A stretch of 64,000 nt of DNA from Klugiella xanthotipulae (GTDB lineage: Bacteria; Actinomycetota; Actinomycetes; Actinomycetales; Microbacteriaceae): assembly GCF_006716695.1 (NCBI RefSeq), contig NZ_VFPN01000001.1, positions 930,001-994,000 of the forward strand, read 5' to 3'. Position numbers and translations under genes: made by a program. Positions 17,220-25,492 of the stretch are shown here, one piece after another. The notes under the pieces were generated by a model. That model saw nothing but the letters and a program-made list of their open reading frames with translations, ran no database searches and was not told the origin of the DNA. Every line of letters begins with the position of its first letter. The first letter of the stretch is position 1.

Positions 17220-20200
17220 CTAGAGCGAGTGCGTTTCCGAGCTCAGCTCGTCGCGCGCGTCACGTCGGCGGCGCAGAACCACCAGGGCCGCACCGGAGAC
17301 CAGACCCAGCAGGGCGAGTACCGCGGTGGCCGGGATGCCAGCCGAGCCGGTCAACGCCAACGAACCGGCCCTGCCGTCCGTGGCCTCGGTCGCGCCGAAA
17401 GCACCGCCCGCCGCGTTCACCGTCACAATCGTGGTGGCGATGTTACCGGCAGCATCGGTCGCGGAGACCGCGACGCGGCTCCCCGGCGCGGCAGCCGGGC
17501 TCAGCCCGATGTCGAAGCGCCCATCCGGTCCGGTCGTGCCGGTGCCGATCACGCGGCCCGACTCATCCCGCACGGTGATCTTCGAGCCCGGCTCAGCCGT
17601 GCCCGTCACCCTGGTGCCGTCGGTCGGGTCCACCACGGGCGCGGTCGGGGCGGTGTGGTCCACCGTCTCCGGTGTCGGCTCCGAGCGGTTGCCCGCCGGG
17701 TCCGTCACGATAACCTCAATCAGTTCGCCATCCGGGAGGGGGGTTGTCGGCACAAACCTGAACGTGCCGTCCGGGTTCACCGTCGCCTCGCCGTCAATCG
17801 GCCGACCATCCTTATCCGTGACGATCACGGTGCCACCCGGCTCGGCTCCCGATCCGGTCACCACGGTGCCGTCAGTCGGGTTCACGAGCGGGGGCTTCGG
17901 GGCCGTCTGATCGACAACAACGATCGTCGGCTCGGAGACGGTACCCACGGAGTTCTCCACGGTCACCGACACGGTGTCGCCCTCCGTGAGCGTGTGACCC
18001 GGGGCCACCGGAATCGTCCAGGTGCCGTCCGGCTTGACCGTGGTGGTCAGCTCGGTGCCATCCGGCAGGGTGGCCGTGATGGTCCCGCCGGGAAGGGCGG
18101 TTCCGGTCAGCGTCTCACCCGTCGTGGGGGCCACATACGGCGGCAGCACGGCGGAACCGTCCACCCTTGTCGTCGCGGGGAGCGAGACGTTGCCCACACC
18201 ATCCGTCGCGGTGACGAGCAGCACCGTGCCATCCGGGATGGCCGGGCTGAACGGCAGCTCGTAGAGACCGTTCGCATCCACGAGGGTCGTGCCCAGGATG
18301 GTGCCATCCGAGTCGGTGATCGTCACGGTCGTGTTTGGCTCGGCCGTGCCGCGCACCACAGAACCGTTGGTTGGGTTGACCGTCGGGGCCTCCGGAGCGG
18401 TCGTGTCGATCTCCACCGGGGTGGGGGTCGAGACGTTGCCGGAGGGGTCGGTCACGATAACCAGGACCGTGTCGTCCTCCGTGAGCGGCACCTCGGGCAC
18501 AAACGTGATCGTACCATCAGGGTTGACCGTCAGCTCACCCAGGATGGGCGTGCCGTTTCCGTCCACCACCGTGGCTGTGTCGCACTCGTCGATGGGCTCA
18601 ATCACCACGGTGGAGCCGTTGGACGGCTTCGTCACCGCGGGGGCGGGCGGAGTCTGGTCCACGATCACCGCGACCGGCGCGGAGTCGGTGCCCTCGGGGT
18701 TGGTCGCAATAACCGTCACCGTCTCGCCGTCCGTGAGCGTGTGACCGGGAGCCACCGGAACCGTCCAGGTACCGTCCGGCTTAACCGTGGTGGTCAGCTC
18801 GGTGCTGTCGGGAAGGGTCACGGTGATCGTGTTTCCGGGAACACCGTTACCGGTCACCTCGGTACCGTCGGTGGGGTTCACCACGGGGGCATCCACGGGG
18901 GCGTTGTTCACGGTTGTCGTCGCGGGCTGCGAGACGTTACCGGCCGCATCCGTGGAGGTGACGAGAAGAACCGTGCCATCGGGAATCCACGGGGAGAACG
19001 CCAGCTCGTAGGTGCCTGCGGCATCCACGGGAGTCGTGCCGAGGATGGTGCCGTCCGCGTCCCGGATCGTGACCGTCGTGTTGGCCTCGGCTGTGCCACG
19101 CACCACCGAACCGTTCGTCGGGTTCACCGTCGGAGCGGCCGGGGCCTGCGCATCCACCGTCACCGACGCAGGAGCACCCACGTTACCCGCGGCGTCCATC
19201 GGGGTCGCCGTCACCACCGTGCCGTGCGGCAGGGGTGTCGTCGGCACAAAACGCACCGTCCCATCAGGATTAATCGTCGTCACACCCGGGATGACCGTGC
19301 CAGAACCATTCGTCCAGGTCACCGTATCCGTGGGGTCAACCGTGCCACCCGTCACCTGTGTGCCGTTCGTCGGGTTCAGATCAATCGCCTCGGGCGCGGT
19401 CTGGTCCACAACTACCGTCACCGGCTGCGAGTGCGTCCCCTCCGGGTTCGTCTGCACAACCGTCACCGTCTCGCCGTCCGTGAGCGTGTGACCGGGAGCC
19501 ACCGGAACCGTCCAGGTACCGTCCGGCTTAACCGTGGTGGTCAGCTCGGTGCTGTCGGGAAGGGTCACGGTGATCGTGTTTCCGGGAACACCGTTACCGG
19601 TCACCTCGGTACCGTCGGTGGGGTTCACCACGGGGGCATCCACACCGGCGTTATTGACCGTCGTTGTCGCGGGAAGCGAGACGTTACCGGCCGCATCCGT
19701 TGAGGTCACCATGAGAACGGTGCCGTCCGGAATCGACGGGGTGAAGGGCAGTTCGTACCGGCCGGTGCTGTCCGAGGGGGTTGTGCCGAGGATGGTGCCG
19801 TCCGCGTCCCGGATCGTGACCGTCGTGTTGGCCTCGGCTGTGCCACGCACCACCGAACCGTTCGTCGGGTTCACCGTCGGAGCGGCCGGGGCCTGCGCAT
19901 CCACCGTCACCGACGCAGGAGCACCCACATTACCCGCAACATCCTTCGGAGTCGCCGTCACCACCGTGCCGTGCGGCAGGGGTGTCGTCGGCACAAAACG
20001 CACCGTCCCATCAGGATTAATCGTCGTCACACCCGGAATAACCGTGCCAGAACCATTCGTCCAGGTCACCGTATCCGAAGGATCAACCGTGCCACCCGTC
20101 ACAAACGTGCCATTCGTCGGATCCAAGCTAATCGCAGCAGGAGCCTGCGCATCCACCGTCACCGACGCAGGAGCACCCACATTACCCGCAACATCCTTCG

Positions 20201-22454
20201 GAGTCGCCGTCACCACCGTGCCGTGCGGCAGGGGTGTCGTCGGCACAAAACGCACCGTCCCATCAGGATTAATCGTCGTCACACCCGGAATAACCGTGCC
20301 AGAACCATTCGTCCAGGTCACCGTATCCGAAGGATCAACCGTGCCACCCGTCACAAACGTGCCATTCGTCGGATCCAAGCTAATCGCAGCAGGAGCCTGC
20401 GCATCCACCGTCACCGACGCCGGAGCACCCACATTACCCGCAACATCCTTCGGAGTCGCCGTCACCACCGTGCCGTGCGGCAGGGGTGTCGTCGGCACAA
20501 AACGCACCGTCCCATCAGGATTAATCGTCGTCACACCCGGAATAACCGTGCCAGAACCATTCGTCCAGGTCACCGTATCCGAAGGATCAACCGTGCCACC
20601 CGTCACAAACGTGCCATTCGTCGGATCCAAGCTAATCGCAGCCGGTGCCTGCGCATCCACCGTCACCGACGCCGGAGCACCCACATTACCCGCAACATCC
20701 TTCGGAGTCGCCGTCACCACCGTGCCGTGCGGCAGGGGTGTCGTCGGCACAAAACGCACCGTCCCATCAGGATTAATCGTCGTCACACCCGGAATAACCG
20801 TGCCAGAACCATTCGTCCAGGTCACCGTATCCGTGGGATCAACCGTGCCACCCGTCACAAACGTGCCATTCGTCGGATTCAAGCTAATCGCAGCAGGAGC
20901 AGTGGTGTCCACCGTGAACGTTAGGGGGTTACTCGCCGGCGAGCTCGTGCCGCCAGCATCCACCACAAACGCGTTTACCGTGACAGCGCCCTCGGGCAGC
21001 ACCACCGTGCTCGGGCAGGACCAGGAACCATCGGCAGCCGCAACAACCGTGCACAGCACAGTCCCGTTGGGCAGACGAACCTCTACCGGCAGACCAGCAA
21101 CACCGTTGCTACCCGAGAATGTGGGCTTCGTGGTCTTCAGTACCGAACCGTTTGTTGGGCCCGACAGGGTCGGTGCCTGCGCCGGGGCCACCGTCACCGC
21201 CCAGTCCTCCACCTCGCCAGAATCCGCAAATCCCGTCGCAACCGCAGCCTGCGCCGCGTTCTCCGAGGTGCGGATACGCAACCAGGATGCTCCCGACGAG
21301 GTCATCGCCGAGGCCGGAACGGTAAACGACTTGGCACCGTTACCCCCCGCGACGCTGACCTTCTCGCCGTTATCAAACGTGCCGTTGCGGTTACCGTCCA
21401 CCCACAGCGTCGAGGTCGCCGAGTGACCGGCCAGCAGGCCGTTCACTGCCACACCGCTCACCGTATAGGGCTTGCCCACCTGTGCGGCCGGGGCCGACAC
21501 CAGGGCGTCGTTTGTGTCCGTCGCCTGCACCTCGGGAGTCGTCACCGAGGCGGTTGACGTGGAATCTGCGGTCACGTCGGCACCCAGCGAGAGACCCGTC
21601 GAGACGTGCGAGGCCGCACCGTAGGAGGCGGGCAGCGCCGTGCTTCCACCGGCCAGGTCCTCATCAACCGTGACCACAAACTGCACATACGGCAGGGTAG
21701 TCGAACTGTCGCCCCCGCTGCCTTCCACGCGGTGCTTCAGGGCCTCCATCGAAAACTGTGCCGACTCCACCGTGCCGGTCAGCTCCACCGTGCCACAGCC
21801 AAAAGGCGAGGTCTCTGGGTGGAGAGCAGACACGACACACCGGTCAGTACCGTCCACTATGAACAGCCCATTCACTGCCGGGCTGATCACAGAACCCGAG
21901 ACATTCCAGCCGTTCCAGCCCGCCTTCGGCGTCAGGGTCGGCATCGAGGGGCTCGCCGAGGTCAGGGTCATCCTCGGAGCATGTGATGTGTAATATGCTG
22001 AACCGCTACTCATGGCTCCGCCGAGCGAAACCAGGTGCAGTCGGGGGTTCTTCACGGGACGGTTGAACGTCAAGGTAAGATCCCCCATCGCGTCCCAGAC
22101 GTCCACCCCGGTATAGGTCTTCGTGCCGGATACCCGGAAGAGGGGTGAGTCCTGAGTAAATACGGATGTGGGACTTGCGTATGCGGCGTAGCTGCTAAAG
22201 GTACCCGTCAGCATGGTCACCCCGATGTCGGAGCCGCCCTGCGACGACACATCCGCGGTCACCGTCAGCCCGCTCGGAAATACAACGGTGCTTCCCGTAG
22301 CAGTTGCACCAGGCCCCTGATAAGCCTCGGCCGTCGTTGCGGGCAGTGCCAGACTACCCAGAGACAGCCCACCCGCAAGGGCGACGGCCAGTGTTCGAAA
22401 AGCCCTCCGCTTTAACGGATATTGACCCGTTCGGTGGCGTGTTAAAATAGTCAC
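17220..22454 (-). CDS. Giant Ig-repeat cell-wall adhesin (module A), LALTG anchored
   Basis: 1744 residues. A signal peptide (residues 1 to about 43, ending AEAYQ) is followed by a beta-rich N-terminal domain shared with the module-B protein. Then comes a GEVED-type domain (VDGNRNGTFDNGEK...SGEVEDW, about 315-430). More than twelve bacterial Ig-like repeats of about 84-90 residues follow (PTNGT...GTVV...DAAGNV pattern). The end is a sorting signal: LALTG near residue 1700, a hydrophobic helix and RRRR. Four repeats are nearly identical in DNA. GTG at 22454 matches the paralogue's start and has AGGGG upstream. The protein would project far from the wall; the ligand is unknown. The downstream sigma factor is the obvious regulatory partner (inference). 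Confidence 0.9.
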   Translation of the reverse strand: MTILTRHRTGQYPLKRRAFRTLAVALAGGLSLGSLALPATTAEAYQGPGATATGSTVVFPSGLTVTADVSSQGGSDIGVTMLTGTFSSYAAYASPTSVFTQDSPLFRVSGTKTYTGVDVWDAMGDLTLTFNRPVKNPRLHLVSLGGAMSSGSAYYTSHAPRMTLTSASPSMPTLTPKAGWNGWNVSGSVISPAVNGLFIVDGTDRCVVSALHPETSPFGCGTVELTGTVESAQFSMEALKHRVEGSGGDSSTTLPYVQFVVTVDEDLAGGSTALPASYGAASHVSTGLSLGADVTADSTSTASVTTPEVQATDTNDALVSAPAAQVGKPYTVSGVAVNGLLAGHSATSTLWVDGNRNGTFDNGEKVSVAGGNGAKSFTVPASAMTSSGASWLRIRTSENAAQAAVATGFADSGEVEDWAVTVAPAQAPTLSGPTNGSVLKTTKPTFSGSNGVAGLPVEVRLPNGTVLCTVVAAADGSWSCPSTVVLPEGAVTVNAFVVDAGGTSSPASNPLTFTVDTTAPAAISLNPTNGTFVTGGTVDPTDTVTWTNGSGTVIPGVTTINPDGTVRFVPTTPLPHGTVVTATPKDVAGNVGAPASVTVDAQAPAAISLDPTNGTFVTGGTVDPSDTVTWTNGSGTVIPGVTTINPDGTVRFVPTTPLPHGTVVTATPKDVAGNVGAPASVTVDAQAPAAISLDPTNGTFVTGGTVDPSDTVTWTNGSGTVIPGVTTINPDGTVRFVPTTPLPHGTVVTATPKDVAGNVGAPASVTVDAQAPAAISLDPTNGTFVTGGTVDPSDTVTWTNGSGTVIPGVTTINPDGTVRFVPTTPLPHGTVVTATPKDVAGNVGAPASVTVDAQAPAAPTVNPTNGSVVRGTAEANTTVTIRDADGTILGTTPSDSTGRYELPFTPSIPDGTVLMVTSTDAAGNVSLPATTTVNNAGVDAPVVNPTDGTEVTGNGVPGNTITVTLPDSTELTTTVKPDGTWTVPVAPGHTLTDGETVTVVQTNPEGTHSQPVTVVVDQTAPEAIDLNPTNGTQVTGGTVDPTDTVTWTNGSGTVIPGVTTINPDGTVRFVPTTPLPHGTVVTATPMDAAGNVGAPASVTVDAQAPAAPTVNPTNGSVVRGTAEANTTVTIRDADGTILGTTPVDAAGTYELAFSPWIPDGTVLLVTSTDAAGNVSQPATTTVNNAPVDAPVVNPTDGTEVTGNGVPGNTITVTLPDSTELTTTVKPDGTWTVPVAPGHTLTDGETVTVIATNPEGTDSAPVAVIVDQTPPAPAVTKPSNGSTVVIEPIDECDTATVVDGNGTPILGELTVNPDGTITFVPEVPLTEDDTVLVIVTDPSGNVSTPTPVEIDTTAPEAPTVNPTNGSVVRGTAEPNTTVTITDSDGTILGTTLVDANGLYELPFSPAIPDGTVLLVTATDGVGNVSLPATTRVDGSAVLPPYVAPTTGETLTGTALPGGTITATLPDGTELTTTVKPDGTWTIPVAPGHTLTEGDTVSVTVENSVGTVSEPTIVVVDQTAPKPPLVNPTDGTVVTGSGAEPGGTVIVTDKDGRPIDGEATVNPDGTFRFVPTTPLPDGELIEVIVTDPAGNRSEPTPETVDHTAPTAPVVDPTDGTRVTGTAEPGSKITVRDESGRVIGTGTTGPDGRFDIGLSPAAAPGSRVAVSATDAAGNIATTIVTVNAAGGAFGATEATDGRAGSLALTGSAGIPATAVLALLGLVSGAALVVLRRRRDARDELSSETHSL
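19897..20904 (-). repeat. Four tandem 252-bp repeats inside adhesin A
   Basis: Copies begin at 19897, 20149, 20401 and 20653, exactly 252 bp (84 codons) apart, and differ at only a few positions. They encode consecutive Ig-like domains at about residues 517-852. A diverged fifth relative starts near 19150. Such identity implies recent duplication and scope for length variation by recombination. Confidence 0.95.
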
Positions 22455-22924
22455 TTCGTTGAAATCCCCTTAGTTTGCGATGGTGTGCTGTTGTGCTGTT
22501 GTGCTGTGACAGCACGCTTCATCCGACCGGTCGGCACAAGACCGGTCACCACTCACCAAGTGGGCCCACACATTGGAGTGGTGGCCTGCTCAGCGCTGCC
22601 AGGGTTAATACGTACGTAGGTACGGCATCCTTACACCACGGTGCAAAAAAATTTGCCAACGTCTCACTACAGACAGGATCCCCCTCCGCGCGAGTGCACA
22701 TCCCGCGCGGATTCTTCCCGCTGAAAAACATCCCCAAGACAAAATCCCCAAGATATTATCCCCAAGATTTAGGGTACTTAACTTTCGCCCCCAGCTCAAG
22801 ACTCCACACCCAACGCCCAGGGTCTTCCCACCGAAAGGCGGCTAGGGTCTGCTGTCGGTTTGGCTGAACTATCGACACCATGAACCGTCATTTAGCGCCA
22901 CAAATACAATGCCATATAGCCCCA
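22455..22924 (-). promoter_or_regulatory. Upstream region of adhesin A with tandem 8-bp repeats
   Basis: 470 bp without a gene. Three tandem GTGCTGT(T/G) units (22485-22508) end in a perfect palindrome, GTGCTGTGACAGCAC (22501-22515), 47-61 bp upstream of the adhesin start. This is a candidate control site. The rest contains no convincing ORF; its left neighbour is the adhesin and its right neighbour the decayed paralogue. Confidence 0.45.
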
Positions 22925-23657
22925 ATGTTCACACTGGACCGTCTGACCAGCCACCGCATTGGTACCCGAAAAGGTCGGGGTCGTCGTCGCGAGAAGCGAA
23001 CCGGTTGCGGGGGCGGTCAGGGTCACCGTCAAGCCACGCGGCGGTCACCGCGGTACCGCTGGGCAGGCCGCTCATGGGCACGGAGAGCGGGTAGCCCTTA
23101 CCCACCTGCGCATTGGCCAGCGGAGCGACAAATGCGTCGTTGGTGTCGGTGGACTGCTCGGTGGGGGTTGCCCCGGCAGCGGGCTCATCACAACTCTCCG
23201 CGCTCAGGTCGTGAGGGGGGACACAGTGGTCGAGGTGACGGCCCAGCCCAAGAATCCTGTCGTGCGGGCGAAGGTGGGGGCGCTCGGTGTGCCCGAGGCG
23301 ACGGTCATTCGGAGCGCGATATAGGTGCTATCGGGCGCGAAACCGCTCAGCCGGGTCAACGATGAGGTCGATTGGATTGCGTCGGCCGGGCTATTAGGTC
23401 CCGTTTCTCGACGCAAAGTACATATCTACCGGTGCGGTTGATGACAGCGACGGGATGCCATGGCCCCCATTCTCAACCGTCGTGGTGACGGTCACTCCGC
23501 TGGGCATCGTGAACGTGGCACCATCGGAAGTTGTTGGTTGGTAGGCACTAGCCGGGCTGGTTCCCAGCGCCAGCATACCCGCAACGAGTGTTCCGGCCGT
23601 GGCGGCAGCCACAAGTTTTCGACCTAATCGACCCGTATGGGTTGGTCTTGTAATAAC
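22925..23657 (-). pseudogene. Decayed third adhesin paralogue
   Basis: Three reading frames in sequence match the N-terminal parts of adhesins A and B. First, a signal peptide and start of the mature protein (GRLGRKLVAAATAGTLVAG...SPASAYQ, then PSGVTVTTTV), ending in a stop at 23394. Second, a piece with MTVASGTPSAPTF and FLGWAVTSTTVSP, matching the paralogues' TPTL/GW block. Third, TDTNDAFV...AQVGKGYPLSV...AWLDG, matching the GEVED region. A further frameshift leads to TTTPTFSGTNAVAGQTV, the start of the Ig array, where similarity stops. The codon aligned with the paralogues' GTG start reads GTT (23655-23657). Start loss, frameshifts and truncation make it non-functional. Confidence 0.85.
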
Positions 23658-23879
23658 GAAATAAGCACAGTGAGGCTTCCCCCTTAAGAATGATGAACGA
23701 TTCGGATACCCCTGCCGATTGTTCGGTGTCCCCTCAGAAACCGCGATGTGATCGTCTCTGCAGCGCCACACCCCGCGCAATTTCATAGGCATTCAATCAG
23801 TAGCGAGAAACCAGCCGCATCATTACACGAAGAGACAAAAAATTTGCGCCCGATGCCCCCACCCTGTGCACCACCACCC

Positions 23880-25415
23880 TCACGAAGGCGAGAGTGATGC
23901 AGCAGAGAGCGAACCCGTGACCACCCGCACCGCGGGCAGGCGAGAGTCGGCACCCGGCAACACGGTGGCCGTAAAGCTGAGCGTGTACGTGCCGGCTGAG
24001 GCCTGAGCCGCCGTCGGAGCGCACGTCGCCACCCCCTCCACCCGGGTGCAGCCAGCGGGCAGGAGGTCGAAGGCGACCCCGTCTCCCGGCAGAACCTCAA
24101 CGCGGTAGTCGGAGCCCCCGCCCCGATTCACCACCGTCAGGTCAATGCGACTGAGTGGCTTTCCGAACAGGAAATCCTCCGAGGGCGCGTCCCAGGTGGC
24201 CGAGACCGGCCCGGATGCGGTGAGTAACTGTGCGGGAACCAGGCAGGCCCCCTCCTCTCCGTTCTCCCGCTCCGGCAGCAGGCCCAGACGGCTGCCCAGG
24301 TTCTGGGCGCCGAAGCCTCCACCCACCGAGTCGGTCGTACTCCCATCGGGTTGCACAGCCGGGTCAAAATCCGCAACGGCGTCCTGGCTGCCGCGTGGCT
24401 CACCCGCCTGGACCTGAGCGTCGGATTCTGCGGGCGCGGAGACAGTGGTGTCGCCCCGGCCATCATCCACCGGAACGCTCAGATCTTCCTGCGCCCCCGC
24501 CGTACCGGACAGGGCCACGGCAACACCACCGGTAACGAGAACCACTGCGGCCACAAGAGTAATGATCGAGCCCAGGGCTGAGGGGCTCGACACACTTCCA
24601 CCCATCAGACCCCACAATCGGGTGGTGGTGAGCCGGGTAATCAGCGCCTGCAGCGGCGTTGCCGGTGCCAGCGAGGCGACCTGCGCGAGTGACCCGGAGA
24701 GACCCACCACGGTGAGGGCGGCGATGGGGAGTCGTAGCGCGCGCATCCGACGAACCGTCGCCGCACACGTCGCGCAGTCGGCGAGGTGGTTCTCAATGTT
24801 CTCGGCCCGGCGGGCGGGAGCCCGGCCCCGGGCAAACGCGGCCAGGCGGGCGCGGTCAAAGCGACCGCACACGGCGTCCTCCGGAGTGGTGTGCACCAGG
24901 TAGCTGACCCGCAGCGCCTCACGGGCGCGGTGCGTCACCACGTAGGTGGAGCTCTCACTCAGACCTAGCAAGCGTGCGATATCGGCGGTTTTTCGATCCT
25001 CCACCTCGCTCAGGTACAGCACCTGTTGACTGCGGGTCGGCAGCTCAGTGAAGGCCGCGCGGATGGCGGTCACGTTCCAGGTGTGTTCGGCCACCTCGGG
25101 GGTGTATGCCGGGAGGCTGTGATCGGTCACCTCGGTCAGGTCATCCACCTGGATCTCGTGGCGCAGTCGGCGGCGCTGACTCACGATCTCGTTGCGAATA
25201 CTCACACGAACGTAGGATTCAAAGTTTTCGGCGGTGGGTCCCACCCCGCGACGTAGCGACGCCATGAGCGCGAGGAAGGCATCGCCCACCACATCCTCAG
25301 CGACAACCGGGTCCCCCGCAACCGACAGGGCGTAGCGGGACAGCGGCCCCATAGTGCGCGAGAAGCGTTCGGCGAATTCGTCTTCTGTGAGACGTTTTCC
25401 GTCGTGTGATGTCAT
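23880..25415 (-). CDS. Membrane-tethered ECF sigma factor with fused zinc-finger anti-sigma and extracellular domain (module B)
   Basis: 511 residues, collinear with the module-A protein. Region 2 is at about 17-85 and region 4 at 120-172 (LPTRSQQVLYLSEVEDRKTADIARLLGLSESSTYVV). The zinc motif is HLADCATC (His210, Cys214, Cys217), followed by one clear membrane helix (about 281-303). The extracellular C-terminal domain has the same three cysteine positions (GACL, GCTR, VATCAP) and the same ending, DSRLP. GAGGG precedes the ATG at 25415. It follows adhesin B by 77 bp, separated by a strong hairpin. I infer that the outer domain senses an envelope signal and the zinc finger restrains the sigma part. 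Its targets are unknown; the neighbouring adhesin is the first candidate. Confidence 0.9.
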   Translation of the reverse strand: MTSHDGKRLTEDEFAERFSRTMGPLSRYALSVAGDPVVAEDVVGDAFLALMASLRRGVGPTAENFESYVRVSIRNEIVSQRRRLRHEIQVDDLTEVTDHSLPAYTPEVAEHTWNVTAIRAAFTELPTRSQQVLYLSEVEDRKTADIARLLGLSESSTYVVTHRAREALRVSYLVHTTPEDAVCGRFDRARLAAFARGRAPARRAENIENHLADCATCAATVRRMRALRLPIAALTVVGLSGSLAQVASLAPATPLQALITRLTTTRLWGLMGGSVSSPSALGSIITLVAAVVLVTGGVAVALSGTAGAQEDLSVPVDDGRGDTTVSAPAESDAQVQAGEPRGSQDAVADFDPAVQPDGSTTDSVGGGFGAQNLGSRLGLLPERENGEEGACLVPAQLLTASGPVSATWDAPSEDFLFGKPLSRIDLTVVNRGGGSDYRVEVLPGDGVAFDLLPAGCTRVEGVATCAPTAAQASAGTYTLSFTATVLPGADSRLPAVRVVTGSLSAASLSPS

Positions 25416-25450
25416 CGTGTGTTCCCTCTACTGTGATGCGTCAAAAGCGT

Positions 25451-25480
25451 GTGGGGGCCGGGCCCAGCCCCGGCCCCCAC
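25451..25480 (-). terminator. Hairpin between adhesin B and its sigma gene
   Basis: Perfect 12-bp arms GTGGGGGCCGGG (25451-25462) and 25469-25480 with a 6-nt loop. Read leftward it is followed by ACGCTTTTGACG, like the module-A hairpin. Confidence 0.75.
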
Positions 25481-25492
25481 ATGCGGTGCTCG

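Noticed and set aside
19897-20904. CRISPR-like regular repeats
   Set aside because: The period is 252 bp and in frame with an Ig-domain gene, with no short repeat-spacer pattern and no cas genes.
19534-21426. 630-codon plus-strand ORF within adhesin A
   Set aside because: It is antisense to repeats and its product is itself repetitive with the same 84-codon period; it has no ribosome site or family. The minus-strand frame has a signal peptide, domains and a sorting signal.
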